64,000 bases of DNA from Brevibacillus brevis (GCF_022026395.1 NZ_CP041767.1:3504501-3568500), one strand, 5' to 3'; counted from the stretch's first letter, positions 1 through 7,398 are shown. Translations and numbers: made by a program. The notes: generated from the sequence alone by a model not told the origin.

Positions 1-249
1 ATATTCCCATTGCGTATAGCTCTTGGATTCATCAGGAAGTGTTAAACCATAGAATCCTCCGAGAATCAGGATATATACATCGGACTCGTCGATCCATCTC
101 TTCCTAATTTTCATTGGACTTTCCTTGAAAAATTGCTCGACTCCAGCAGGGATATGACCGGCTTGGAGCACGGCTTCAACAGCGGTATGTCTTTCCTCAA
201 TAAGATCGTAGTAAGTAGACGATATGTATATTTGTAATTTTTTTCTCAT
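1..249 (-). CDS. DUF4062 domain protein, N-terminal part (cut by window edge)
   Basis: The 5' end of a gene that runs off the left edge; 83 codons are visible. Translation begins with ATG at 249 after a GGGTGGG ribosome binding site. The protein starts MRKKLQIYISSTYYDLIEER and continues with segments such as AVLQAGHIPAGVEQF and WIDESDVYILILGGFYG. This is the pattern of DUF4062, an alpha/beta domain found at the N terminus of large proteins that often carry NTPase or repeat domains, some suspected of roles in conflict or defence. The rest of the protein is outside the window, so its architecture and function cannot be judged. Family call is from remembered motifs. Confidence 0.75.
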   Translation of the reverse strand, partial: MRKKLQIYISSTYYDLIEERHTAVEAVLQAGHIPAGVEQFFKESPMKIRKRWIDESDVYILILGGFYGLTLPDESKSYTQWEY

Positions 250-498
250 AAGCCCACCCATATTAAGAAATAGTATAAATAAAATCTACCACTCACTCAC
301 TTTATTTGTCAAAATTGACTGATGTTTTCATGCAGCAAGGTTGCACCTGTGCCATATGCCACTATAAACAGTTCTAGGCGCTTGAGTCTCCATGCTATTC
401 TCTTCCCCCATGTATAAGCGTAATGTTGTGTTACAACGGGTCTAGAAGGAATTCATTTTTATTTGCTTGGAAAAACTACGTTAGAAAGGAGTGCTTCG

Positions 499-717
499 AT
501 GACTAACCAAAAAGAAACGAAAGATCAAAGCGATAAAAAGGGTATATTTCAGTCAGATGTCGACTACGTCGAGGCGTTGGAACAGTCGCTCCCCGATGGA
601 GCAAGTGAGGAATTTGGACCAGACATTGGGATTCCGTCGAATTATGAAGCGAACCAATCTGGGACCAAGGTAAGTCTAAGCGGCTTTGAAGTAAGCAAGC
701 ATATTGGTAGACTGTAA
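499..717 (+). CDS. small hypothetical protein, 72 aa
   Basis: Unrecognised. The ATG at 499 is chosen because GAAAGGAG lies 7 bases upstream; a TTG-started in-frame extension to 463 has no such site. The product is hydrophilic and acidic, starts MTNQKETKDQSDKKG, contains many Asp, Glu, Ser and Lys residues, and has no membrane segment or cysteine. It looks like an intrinsically disordered small protein. It lies upstream of another small gene on the same strand, 79 bases away. No function is proposed. Confidence 0.5.
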   Translation: MTNQKETKDQSDKKGIFQSDVDYVEALEQSLPDGASEEFGPDIGIPSNYEANQSGTKVSLSGFEVSKHIGRL

Positions 718-796
718 CCCTCGAGATTCGGGGATTTTCTTTCTCACACCAGTATTATAAGCAAGGAATGTAAAAACAGATGAAGGAGTGATTAGA

Positions 797-1006
797 ATGA
801 CTCAATTCGATGTTGGATTGGTTCACAGGCTAGCTGACCAAATGGAGGGTCTTGCTTCGAATATTAAAAAGCATGTAAACTCCCCAAATGAACTAAGCGA
901 GGACATAAAACAGATGAAGAGTATCCTCAATGGTTTTCAAACGCTAACCAATTCGTCTGAAGATAGTGGAACCTATCCAATTGCAAAGGATAACGATGTA
1001 AGATAA
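797..1006 (+). CDS. small hypothetical protein, 69 aa
   Basis: Unrecognised. The start ATG at 797 follows AAGGAG with 8-base spacing; the in-frame GTG at 788 overlaps that site and is less likely. The product starts MTQFDVGLVHRLADQMEGLA and is largely helical and amphipathic, with a polar tail. The IS256-family element begins only 34 bases after its stop codon, so any downstream gene or terminator has been displaced. No function is proposed. Confidence 0.5.
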   Translation: MTQFDVGLVHRLADQMEGLASNIKKHVNSPNELSEDIKQMKSILNGFQTLTNSSEDSGTYPIAKDNDVR

Positions 1007-1039
1007 GGCGCTAGATTGTAAAGGTAGTTAGAATCCCCA

Positions 1040-1067
1040 GAGTCTGTAAAATATTCTGTGTAAACTC
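1040..1067 (+). repeat. IS256-type left terminal inverted repeat
   Basis: The sequence begins GAGTCTGT and ends TGTGTAAACTC. It pairs with the reverse complement of 2479-2506, with 5-6 mismatches over 28 bases. Confidence 0.85.
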
Positions 1068-1113
1068 TCAACCTCTAAACTACAATTAGTCTTAGAAAGG
1101 TTGGGAGATTTTT

Positions 1114-2328
1114 ATGATGTCAAAAGAGCAGATCAAGCAGTGGATCAAGGAGAAAAACATGAAGTCTGTGGACGATGTTCAGTCAGCCTTGAAGGATTTG
1201 TTTGCTGAAACGATCCAAGAAATGCTCGAAGCTGAGATGGAGTCCTCACTTGGATATGCCAAGCATGACATGAAAAACAAGCGAACAACCAATAGCCGCA
1301 ACGGTTATAGCAAAAAAACGGTTCGCTCCGAGTATGGCGAAGTCGATATTCAAATTCCTCGTGATCGTGAGGGAGAATTTGAGCCTGCCATCGTAAGGAA
1401 GCACCAGTCCAATGTAACAGGGATCGAAGATCAAATCCTCGCGCTGTATGCAAAAGGCGTATCCACACGTGATATTCAAGATCATCTACAGCAGCTCTAT
1501 GGCATCGAAGTCTCACCAACACTCATTTCTAATGTCACGAACAAAATCGTTCCACTGATTAAAGAGTGGCAAAATCGCCCCTTGCAATCGGTATATGCCG
1601 TTGTTTTCTTAGACGCTATTCACTTTAAAGTAAAACAGGACGGGGCTATCGTCAACAAGGCTGCCTATATGGTCATTGGCATTGACCTTGACGGTCATAA
1701 AGATGTCCTTGGTATCTGGGTTGGCGAGAATGAATCGGCTAAATTCTGGCTACATGTACTCAATGAACTGAAAAACCGTGGAGTCCAGGATATTCTCATT
1801 ACTAGCGTCGATAACCTCCGAGGCTTTACGGAGGCTATTTCAGCATGTTATCCAAAGACAGAGATTCAGAAGTGTGTCATCCATCAAATACGTAACTCTA
1901 TTAAATATGTTTCCTATAAGGATTTAAAGAGAGTGACAGCTGAACTAAAGCCTATTTACAAGGCTCCAACGGAGCAAGCTGCACTGGAAGAATTCGATCA
2001 GTTTGAGCAAACTTGGGGGAGTAAATATCCCTTAATGGTACGCTCCTGGCGTTCCAACTGGGAGGAGATTGCGACCTTCTTTAAATATCCTCCAGAGATT
2101 CGAAAGCTGATCTATACAACTAATGTTATTGAAAGTTACCATCGTCAACTTCGAAAAGTAACGAAGGGAAAAGCTATATTTCCGACAGACGATGCCCTTC
2201 TAAAGATGTTATATCTCGTAACCATGGATGTCTTACGAAAATGGACGGGAAGGGTCCACAATTGGGGACAGATTCTCATGCAGCTATCTGTTTTCTTTGA
2301 GGATCGCGTACGGCCACACATCCGTTAA
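1114..2328 (+). CDS. IS256-family (mutator type) transposase
   Basis: A 404-residue DDE transposase that moves the surrounding insertion sequence. Expected catalytic residues are visible: D167 in VVFLDAIHF, D233 in ITSVDNLRG and E340 in TTNVIESYHRQLRK. The stretch CYPKTEIQKCVIHQIRNS is the classic mutator-type signature preceding the last acidic residue. Length is normal for the family and no frameshift is seen. A ribosome binding site (GGGAGA) precedes ATG codons at 1114 and 1117; either may start. It is the only gene in the element. Confidence 0.95.
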   Translation: MMSKEQIKQWIKEKNMKSVDDVQSALKDLFAETIQEMLEAEMESSLGYAKHDMKNKRTTNSRNGYSKKTVRSEYGEVDIQIPRDREGEFEPAIVRKHQSNVTGIEDQILALYAKGVSTRDIQDHLQQLYGIEVSPTLISNVTNKIVPLIKEWQNRPLQSVYAVVFLDAIHFKVKQDGAIVNKAAYMVIGIDLDGHKDVLGIWVGENESAKFWLHVLNELKNRGVQDILITSVDNLRGFTEAISACYPKTEIQKCVIHQIRNSIKYVSYKDLKRVTAELKPIYKAPTEQAALEEFDQFEQTWGSKYPLMVRSWRSNWEEIATFFKYPPEIRKLIYTTNVIESYHRQLRKVTKGKAIFPTDDALLKMLYLVTMDVLRKWTGRVHNWGQILMQLSVFFEDRVRPHIR

Positions 2329-2478
2329 CAAGTAAAAGAAAGGCTTCATCCCCGAAGGGATTGTCTTTTTCTACACCCACGTGTCAAGGGTTCGCTTTGC
2401 CTTACGCCCTTGACCCTGTTGGCTTCGAAAAAGATGTCCTAATTAGGGGGATGAAACCTTTTCATATATCGGTTGATT

Positions 2479-2506
2479 GAGTTTACACAAAAATCTTGAC
2501 AGACCC
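2479..2506 (-). repeat. IS256-type right terminal inverted repeat
   Basis: Reverse complement begins GGGTCTGTC and ends TGTGTAAACTC. It matches the left end at 1040-1067 and is directly followed by the second copy of the AATCCCCA target duplication. Confidence 0.85.
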
Positions 2507-2585
2507 AATCCCCATCAGCCATCACTGCACCCGTGAGGCATCAAACTCCTGGGTGCACTTTACTATATGGAATAATTTCTTTCCT

Positions 2586-2902
2586 TCATGCTTGTTTGTT
2601 AACAGGATCGCGGCGCCCTCCAGCTTCCATCCAATCATTTACTGAGTTGAAAGCGAAGTGCTGGTTTTCGTGAACTTAATGATCCGAGTCGAGATGCTGG
2701 TAATGTACCTTCGCGTACCATAATGTAGATCGTGTCAGAAGAAATATTCAGGTATTTGCTGCTTCATTAACAGTTAACCACTTTTCAATTGCAGGCTCGT
2801 CCCCATCCTTTCTAGTAATCTCCGTATCAACATCTGTACCAACCTATCATCCTCTAATAGTTGCTGAATTATTACTTCGAGAATATCTACGGATTTGTTC
2901 AA
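2586..2902 (-). pseudogene. decayed copy of the excisionase-like HTH gene
   Basis: This stretch is a close copy of the intact gene at 6979-7308. It keeps the TGA stop context at 2586, the TTG start at 2902 and the AAGGTG ribosome binding site. It is broken by a single-base deletion (TTTGCTGC where the intact gene has TTTGGCTGC, near 2758) and by a deletion of several bases near 2802. It also carries scattered substitutions. The similarity extends to about 2950, beyond the gene start. It is therefore a dead duplicate of an island gene, lying outside the island borders that I can define. Confidence 0.85.
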
Positions 2903-3018
2903 TTATATTCACCTTTTAAAATTATGTAACTGACCTTATCCGCAGTTTATTGGTGGTGGAAAACAGTTCGTTTATTTATCCGATTACATGGATCGATACT
3001 AAATGAAAAAAAGCTTAC

Positions 3019-3034
3019 ATCAAAAAAAGTTGAT
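3019..3034. promoter_or_regulatory. ArsR operator copy 1
   Basis: Perfect inverted repeat ATCAA-N6-TTGAT placed 7 bases upstream of the arsR -35 element. The same arrangement recurs at 3078-3093 and 3443-3458. ArsR-family repressors bind short imperfect palindromes at their own promoters, so this is the likely binding site. Confidence 0.75.
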
Positions 3035-3041
3035 TTAATTA

Positions 3042-3071
3042 TTGCATCTTCTTGGTAATCATACATATAAT
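3042..3071 (+). promoter_or_regulatory. arsR promoter
   Basis: A -35 element TTGCAT (3042-3047) and a perfect -10 TATAAT (3066-3071) are separated by 18 bases. The two flanking ATCAA-N6-TTGAT operators bracket the promoter. Confidence 0.7.
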
Positions 3072-3077
3072 AAATGC

Positions 3078-3093
3078 ATCAAGAAAAATTGAT
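3078..3093. promoter_or_regulatory. ArsR operator copy 2
   Basis: Perfect inverted repeat ATCAA-N6-TTGAT starting 6 bases after the -10 element, over the expected transcription start. Occupancy here would block transcription of the ars operon. Confidence 0.75.
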
Positions 3094-3110
3094 GAATGAG
3101 GTCGTAATCC

Positions 3111-3425
3111 ATGAATGACATCAAGCATAATTTGGAGCTATATGAGAAAAAATTCAAAGCTCTCGCCGATCAGAAACGTTTAGAAATTATGTATGAGCTT
3201 TGCCAGAGAGGTAAAACATGCGTGTGTGACCTTACCGAGGTTTTTGACATGCCTCAATCAAAGTTATCTTACCATCTCAAAATCTTATTGGACGCTAATC
3301 TGATTATTAAAGAGACAAGAGGCACATGGAGTTACTATGATTTAAATGATGGTGAAGTGAATCATCTGTTATCGGAAGAGCTTTGCTGTATTTTCAGGAA
3401 AACAGGTAAAGGAAGCTGCTGCTAA
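3111..3425 (+). CDS. arsR: ArsR-family arsenic-responsive repressor
   Basis: A 104-residue winged-helix repressor of the ArsR/SmtB family, first gene of the arsenic operon. It contains FKALADQKRLEIMYEL, the metalloid-binding motif CVCDL in the recognition region, and the recognition helix SKLSYHLKIL. Binding of As(III) to the CxC cysteines is known to release such repressors from DNA. The C terminus has extra cysteines (ELCCIF and a terminal GSCC) that could add thiol ligands. It probably autoregulates through the repeated ATCAA-N6-TTGAT operators. ATG at 3111 lies behind a modest GAGG site. Confidence 0.93.
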   Translation: MNDIKHNLELYEKKFKALADQKRLEIMYELCQRGKTCVCDLTEVFDMPQSKLSYHLKILLDANLIIKETRGTWSYYDLNDGEVNHLLSEELCCIFRKTGKGSCC

Positions 3426-3442
3426 TTTTTTTTAGACCTTAC

Positions 3443-3458
3443 ATCAACTTTTTTTGAT
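3443..3458. promoter_or_regulatory. ArsR operator copy 3, between arsR and arsI
   Basis: A third ATCAA-N6-TTGAT palindrome lies in the 64-base gap between the arsR stop and the arsI start. It suggests a second control point inside the operon, either a roadblock or an internal promoter. I see no convincing -35/-10 pair close to it. Confidence 0.65.
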
Positions 3459-3489
3459 TAATAGTTTTTAATTAAAGGAGGATTATGAA

Positions 3490-3927
3490 ATGAAGTATGT
3501 ACATGTTGGCGTTAACGTTACCAATCTGGAGAAATCTATTGAGTTCTATCAGAAGGTTTTTGGAGTTAATCCTGTAAAGGTAAAACCTGATTATGCTAAG
3601 TTCTTGCTTGAAACCCCAGGACTAAATTTCACATTGAATGTTCGGGATACAGTAAGTGGAAATCAGGTTAACCACTTCGGATTCCAGGTTGAAACTGCAA
3701 ATGAAATCCTAACTCATAAGGAAAGACTAGAAAAAGAAGGCTTTTTCGCTCGGGACGAGATGGATACGACATGTTGTTATGCTGTGCAGGATAAATTTTG
3801 GGTTACTGATCCAGACGGTAATGAGTGGGAATTTTTCTACACAAAGTCTGACAGTGACATTCATAAAATCGAATCCACATCCTGCTGCGTAGATTCAAAA
3901 ACAGAAGCAACCAATTCTTGCTGCTAA
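3490..3927 (+). CDS. arsI: ArsI/CadI-family VOC protein (organoarsenical C-As lyase type)
   Basis: A 145-residue vicinal-oxygen-chelate protein. ArsI enzymes cleave the carbon-arsenic bond of trivalent methylated or aromatic arsenicals in an Fe(II)- and O2-dependent reaction. The diagnostic vicinal cysteine pair is present in DTTCCYAVQDKFW, and metal ligands are expected at H5 (MKYVHVGV), H in VNHFGFQ and E in GNEWEFFY. The C-terminal tail is cysteine-rich (TSCCVDS, and NSCC at the end), as reported for some ArsI proteins. A strong AAAGGAGG site precedes ATG 3490. The neighbours arsR, acr3 and arsC support the arsenic role; a generic CadI-like protein is the alternative. Confidence 0.88.
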   Translation: MKYVHVGVNVTNLEKSIEFYQKVFGVNPVKVKPDYAKFLLETPGLNFTLNVRDTVSGNQVNHFGFQVETANEILTHKERLEKEGFFARDEMDTTCCYAVQDKFWVTDPDGNEWEFFYTKSDSDIHKIESTSCCVDSKTEATNSCC

Positions 3928-3945
3928 GACAAAGTGGGAGGCCCA

Positions 3946-4983
3946 ATGAAACAATTATCATTTTTAGATCGCTTCTTGACCCTTTGGATCTTTCTTGCTA
4001 TGGCAGTAGGGATTATTACCGGAACTTTCTTTCCTACTTTCACAAATGGATTAAACAGCTTACAAATTGGTACAACATCCATACCGCTTGCCATTGGCTT
4101 AATCCTAATGATGTACCCCCCTTTAGCAAAAGTTCGATATGAAGAAATGGGACGTGTCTTTAAAGACCTTAAGGTTCTTGTACTATCCCTTATTCAAAAC
4201 TGGGTGATAGGCCCGGTTTTGATGTTTTTACTAGCCATCATTTTCTTGCCAGATAAACCAGAATATATGGTTGGGCTGATAATGATTGGGCTGGCACGAT
4301 GTATCGCTATGGTGATTGTGTGGAATGACCTCGCAAAAGGAGATACAGAATATGTTGCGGGGCTTGTGGCTTTCAATTCTGTGTTTCAGATGCTTTTCTT
4401 TTCAGTATATGCCTATGTCTTTGTCACCGTAATTCCGGAATGGCTTGGGATTCAGGGGGCAGTCATTAGCATTACGATGGCGGAAGTGGCAAAATCGGTG
4501 TTTATTTACCTGGGTATTCCTTTTCTTGCTGGGATGCTGACACGCTTTACTATTGTAAAAGTGAAAGGCAGACAATGGTACGAGAAAGTGTTCATCCCAA
4601 AAATTAGCCCTATGACTCTGATTGCCTTACTCTTTACCATCATTGTCATGTTCTCAACACAAGGAGAAAACATCGTAAGCGTTCCTCTTGATGTTGTTCG
4701 CATCGCCATTCCACTTCTTATCTATTTCATCCTCATGTTCTTTATCTCTTTCTATATGGGGAAAAAGATTGGCGCAAATTATCCCGTTACTACGACGCTT
4801 GCTTTCACAGCAGGCAGTAATAACTTTGAATTAGCTATCGCTGTGGCAGTCGGCGTGTTTGGGATTCAATCAGGCACCGCCTTTGCAGCCGTCATCGGTC
4901 CTCTTGTTGAAGTACCTGTGATGATTGCATTGGTTTATGTAGCTTTATGGTTCAAGCGCAAGTATTTTGCCAGCATTTCCTAA
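3946..4983 (+). CDS. acr3: Acr3-type arsenite efflux permease
   Basis: A 345-residue inner-membrane carrier of the Acr3 family with about ten hydrophobic segments. It exports As(III), driven by the proton motive force. The conserved cysteine is seen in [20 protein letters not shown], and a second signature is [19 protein letters not shown]. The ATG at 3946 is chosen because GGGAGG precedes it by 5 bases; the upstream GTG at 3934 overlaps that region. It follows arsI by 18 bases and precedes arsC by 25 bases, so all four genes form one operon. Confidence 0.95.
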   Translation: MKQLSFLDRFLTLWIFLAMAVGIITGTFFPTFTNGLNSLQIGTTSIPLAIGLILMMYPPLAKVRYEEMGRVFKDLKVLVLSLIQNWVIGPVLMFLLAIIFLPDKPEYMVGLIMIGLARCIAMVIVWNDLAKGDTEYVAGLVAFNSVFQMLFFSVYAYVFVTVIPEWLGIQGAVISITMAEVAKSVFIYLGIPFLAGMLTRFTIVKVKGRQWYEKVFIPKISPMTLIALLFTIIVMFSTQGENIVSVPLDVVRIAIPLLIYFILMFFISFYMGKKIGANYPVTTTLAFTAGSNNFELAIAVAVGVFGIQSGTAFAAVIGPLVEVPVMIALVYVALWFKRKYFASIS

Positions 4984-5008
4984 TTGAAGCTAAAAAGGTG
5001 GGTACATC

Positions 5009-5419
5009 ATGGAAAACAAAAACAAAAAAACAATCTACTTTTTATGTACAGGAAATTCTTGCCGAAGCCAAATGGCAGAGGCATGGGGAAAGAAATACTT
5101 GGGCAACAAGTGGAACGTCTTTTCAGCTGGTATTGAAGCTCATGGGGTCAATCCAAATGCCATTCAAGCGATGAAAGAAGTTGGCATAGACATTTCCAGT
5201 CAAACATCTGATGTCATTGACCCTGATATATTGAACAATGCGGATCTCGTCGTGACATTATGCAGCCATGCAGATTCCGTTTGTCCAGCTACTCCTTCTC
5301 ATGTAAAACGCGTCCATTGGGGATTTGACGATCCTGCGGGAAAAGAATGGTCTGAGTTTCAACGAGTTCGTGATGAAATCGGCGCTCGCATTAAGAGTTT
5401 CAACGAGACCGGAGAATAA
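5009..5419 (+). CDS. arsC: arsenate reductase, thioredoxin-coupled
   Basis: A 136-residue low-molecular-weight phosphatase-fold enzyme that reduces As(V) to As(III) for export by Acr3. The P-loop CTGNSCRS contains the nucleophile C13 and R19; the redox relay cysteines are C85 and C92 (LCSHADSVC), as in the Staphylococcus/Bacillus type regenerated by thioredoxin. [11 protein letters not shown] near the C terminus is also characteristic. AAGGTGGG precedes ATG 5009. It is the last gene of the ars operon and is followed by a terminator. Confidence 0.95.
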   Translation: MENKNKKTIYFLCTGNSCRSQMAEAWGKKYLGNKWNVFSAGIEAHGVNPNAIQAMKEVGIDISSQTSDVIDPDILNNADLVVTLCSHADSVCPATPSHVKRVHWGFDDPAGKEWSEFQRVRDEIGARIKSFNETGE

Positions 5420-5445
5420 ATTTAATATTAGAGAGACCATTAAGA

Positions 5446-5641
5446 TTATATTAAGAGCCGAGCTACCTTGCGGCTCTTTTTTCTTTCGGAGGCGAGGCTA
5501 CCCCTAGACATTACCGAAGCATAAATTGGGCTGTACACCGTCTTGCCTCCGTTCATCTCAATTACCGATTTGTTAAGCTCGAGACTCAATCGCTTCAATT
5601 TAGCATCTAGCTCCCCTTGCCTCCTGGAATGCCAGGCTCAT
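5446..5641 (-). pseudogene. possible frameshifted small gene remnant
   Basis: On the minus strand a strong GGAGGAAGG site precedes ATG 5641 (MSLAFQEARG). The frame soon stops, but the reading continues sensibly one base off as ELDAKLKRLSLELNKSVIE, then MNGGKTVYSPIYASVMS. Removing one G from the GGGG run near 5610 would join the two. The distal part runs into the ars terminator, so the original C terminus is probably lost. The helical, Spo0E-like size is suggestive only. The rest of the gap 5483-5726 shows nothing else that I recognise. Confidence 0.3.
5453..5482 (+). terminator. terminator of the ars operon
   Basis: Hairpin AAGAGCCG / CGGCTCTT followed by a run of T, 33 bases after the arsC stop. 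Confidence 0.85.
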
Positions 5642-5726
5642 ACCTTCCTCCGCTTGCTACAAGACACACACCTATTCCGACCTAATAACATACCATACAA
5701 AAAATATGACTTAGGAAGGAACTAAC

Positions 5727-6254
5727 ATGATATTTCATGAATATTCCCTGCCTCATTATTGGGCTCGCTCTGTTAACCACCCCATTTATCGTGACGAAAA
5801 TTCCTTTACGCAAACTCCAATTTTAATCCATCTTTCCTCACCCCCGGATCAAGGGGCAAAGTATTTCTCTAGCTTTATTTCAGCAGCATATTGGCAACGT
5901 CTCGGTATCCAAACCACTATGTTTTTTAATGGAGAGGGGGTAAATGGCTTGGTGAAAGGAAGGCTTGTTAAAATGATCGGTAGTCCTAATACCGAACAAA
6001 CTGTCACTCAACAATTAGGCATGGAAATTCCACAATTTCTTTACGGCGACAATCCAAAGAATATATTAGAATGGGCCCTAACATTTGTTCGTTTCGGTGG
6101 TCGTGTAGCCTATTGTGGAACAACCAATACATGGGTAGGGAATGCAATGGACTGGGAGGACAGATCTAATATGGAACGATTTGCAATCCCCTTAAATCTC
6201 CATCAGGTTGCCAGCCTTTTATCGAACCAGGAAATGAAGTATATAGCCTTTTAA
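5727..6254 (+). CDS. DsrE-like fold protein, function unknown
   Basis: A 175-residue soluble protein preceded by AGGAAGGAAC. The segment PILIHLSSPPDQGAKYF, then the helix FISAAYWQRLGIQTTMFF and NGEGV resemble the start of DsrE/DsrF/TusD-like proteins, which handle sulfur or act as small alpha/beta subunits. A second matching segment is WALTFVRFGGRVAYCG, which contains the only cysteine of the protein. That Cys sits where sulfur-carrying members have theirs. The assignment is inferred from pattern only. It is a single gene between the ars operon and the att site, with a terminator-like hairpin at 6281-6306. Confidence 0.5.
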   Translation: MIFHEYSLPHYWARSVNHPIYRDENSFTQTPILIHLSSPPDQGAKYFSSFISAAYWQRLGIQTTMFFNGEGVNGLVKGRLVKMIGSPNTEQTVTQQLGMEIPQFLYGDNPKNILEWALTFVRFGGRVAYCGTTNTWVGNAMDWEDRSNMERFAIPLNLHQVASLLSNQEMKYIAF

Positions 6255-6280
6255 GTTATATATTACACAACGTTGTTTCT

Positions 6281-6310
6281 AAGCCGTTTCAGTAACGAAA
6301 ACGGCTATTT
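6281..6310 (+). terminator. possible terminator after the DsrE-like gene
   Basis: Hairpin AAGCCGTTT / AAAACGGCT in a T-rich context, 26 bases after the stop codon. The downstream T-run is weak. Confidence 0.5.
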
Positions 6311-6410
6311 GCGTTTCTTCATTAAACATTTTGTAAAGCGATTGAGCTCGTTTTCTTTCCTCCTAAAGTTTCGGATGGTACTATTTGGTCCATAAAGGAG
6401 GGTTGATACG

Positions 6411-6704
6411 ATGCTAAAGAATTGGTTCCCCATTGGAGGTTTATTGATTGGTCTTAGTGGATCATTGATGTCACTAATTGTTTGCTATGACTATATTTTT
6501 TGTGAGTCCTTTAAAGGTCTCGACTTCTTGCTATTTTTGCTGATCTTGCTTCCTGCCATTTGCGCTTTAGTTACGTCCTTTGTAGCCGCACCGTTAATCT
6601 TGGTACCTTTTATTTGGTCGTTACCGTTCAGTACTTATCTGTGTATTGCATCAGATGTAGAAAAATCCCTCGCACCTACAGGCACAAGGGGTTTCGCTTA
6701 TTAG
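6411..6704 (+). CDS. small membrane protein with C terminus fused to the att site
   Basis: A 97-residue protein with a strong AAGGAGGG site before ATG 6411. Two or three hydrophobic helices are visible (GGLLIGLSGSLMSLIV, LLFLLILLPAICALV, AAPLILVPFIW). The last dozen residues ([12 protein letters not shown]) are encoded by the left att repeat, the glnA terminator sequence read on the opposite strand. The native C terminus may therefore have been replaced at island insertion. Function is unknown. Confidence 0.5.
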   Translation: MLKNWFPIGGLLIGLSGSLMSLIVCYDYIFCESFKGLDFLLFLLILLPAICALVTSFVAAPLILVPFIWSLPFSTYLCIASDVEKSLAPTGTRGFAY

Positions 6705-6733
6705 TAAGCAGTCATGTATTGCTCGCGCTCCCA
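6667..6733 (-). repeat. left attachment site (duplicate of the glnA 3' end)
   Basis: Identical over 67 bases to 12735-12801, with weaker similarity to about 6760. Read on the minus strand it encodes [17 protein letters not shown] and the stop codon of glutamine synthetase, followed by the terminator hairpin. The outer differences from glnA include two synonymous third-position changes, in the His and Asp codons of VHDWE. It marks the junction between island and flanking chromosome. Confidence 0.9.
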
Positions 6734-6855
6734 GTCATGAACGCGTGTGCGCAACATATTCTTGGCTTTCAATCAGTTTTAAAACTCCATGAAACCGCAT
6801 AATATCAACAGTTTTACCTACTGCTGTTTCAAATGACATCAAATGATTTCATGAT

Positions 6856-6888
6856 TTTGTGGGTGAATTGTGGGTGCGTTTGTGGGTG
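6856..6888 (+). repeat. left arm-type repeats, three copies of TTTGTGGGTG
   Basis: Copies lie at 6856-6865, 6867-6876 (one mismatch) and 6879-6888, with start-to-start spacing of 11 and 12 bases. The same motif with the same spacing is found beside the integrase at 12663-12695. Such repeats flanking an att core are typical arm-binding sites for the N-terminal domain of tyrosine integrases. Confidence 0.75.
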
Positions 6889-6978
6889 GGCTATACATAT
6901 AGAAATGCCCGATATAATGCTGAATTGGCCCTCCAAAATTGGAGGGCTTTTGTCTTCATTTAGTATTTGTTTTCTCTA

Positions 6979-7308
6979 TCATGCAAGCTTGTTAACAGGA
7001 TCGCGAACCCCTCCAGCTTCCATCCAATCATTTAATTTACTGAGTTGAAAGCGAAGTGCTGGTTTTCGTGAACTTAATGATCCGAGTCGAGATGCTGGTA
7101 ATGTACCTTCACGTACCATAACGTAGATCGTGTCAGAAGAAATATTCAGGTATTTGGCTGCTTCGTTAACAGTTAACCACTTTTCAATCGTAGGCTCGCC
7201 TCTCGTCTCCATCCTTTCTAGTAATCTCGGTATCAACATCCTTACCAGCCTATCATCCTCTAATAGTTGAAGAAGTATTACTTCGAAAATATCTACGGAT
7301 TTGTTCAA
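6979..7308 (-). CDS. excisionase-like MerR/HTH_17 DNA-binding protein
   Basis: A 109-residue protein starting at TTG 7308, preceded by AAGGTG. The central part WLTVNEAAKYLNISSDTIYV followed by MVREGTLPASRLGS is the helix-turn-helix/wing of excisionase-family (HTH_17) proteins; an acidic-helical N-terminal extension of about 40 residues precedes it. Near the left att site, such a protein could bend att DNA and direct excision. A broken copy lies at 2586-2902. It is separated from the integrase by the whole cargo, which is unusual for an int/xis pair, so a regulatory role is an alternative. Confidence 0.75.
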   Translation of the reverse strand: MNKSVDIFEVILLQLLEDDRLVRMLIPRLLERMETRGEPTIEKWLTVNEAAKYLNISSDTIYVMVREGTLPASRLGSLSSRKPALRFQLSKLNDWMEAGGVRDPVNKLA

Positions 7309-7398
7309 TTATATTCACCTTTTAAAATTATTTAACTGACCTTATCAGCAGTTTAGACAAGGACTCTAAAGATTATTCAAGCCCTCATTCGCGAAAAA

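Larger units (their letters stand above)
1040..2506 (+). mobile_element. complete IS256-family insertion sequence
   Basis: A 1467-bp element with 28-bp imperfect terminal inverted repeats at 1040-1067 and 2479-2506; the inner halves share TGTGTAAACTC perfectly. It is flanked by an 8-bp direct repeat AATCCCCA at 1032-1039 and 2507-2514, the target duplication expected for IS256-type transposition. It carries one intact transposase gene. The perfect target duplication and open reading frame suggest a recent and possibly active insertion. Confidence 0.93.

Noticed and set aside
3918-4142. A 74-codon plus-strand frame at the start of acr3
   Set aside because: Out of frame with acr3 and overlapping it; the acr3 frame has the family motifs and the ribosome site.
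4194-4709. Minus-strand frames inside acr3
   Set aside because: They overlap a clear permease gene in antisense and have no start signals.
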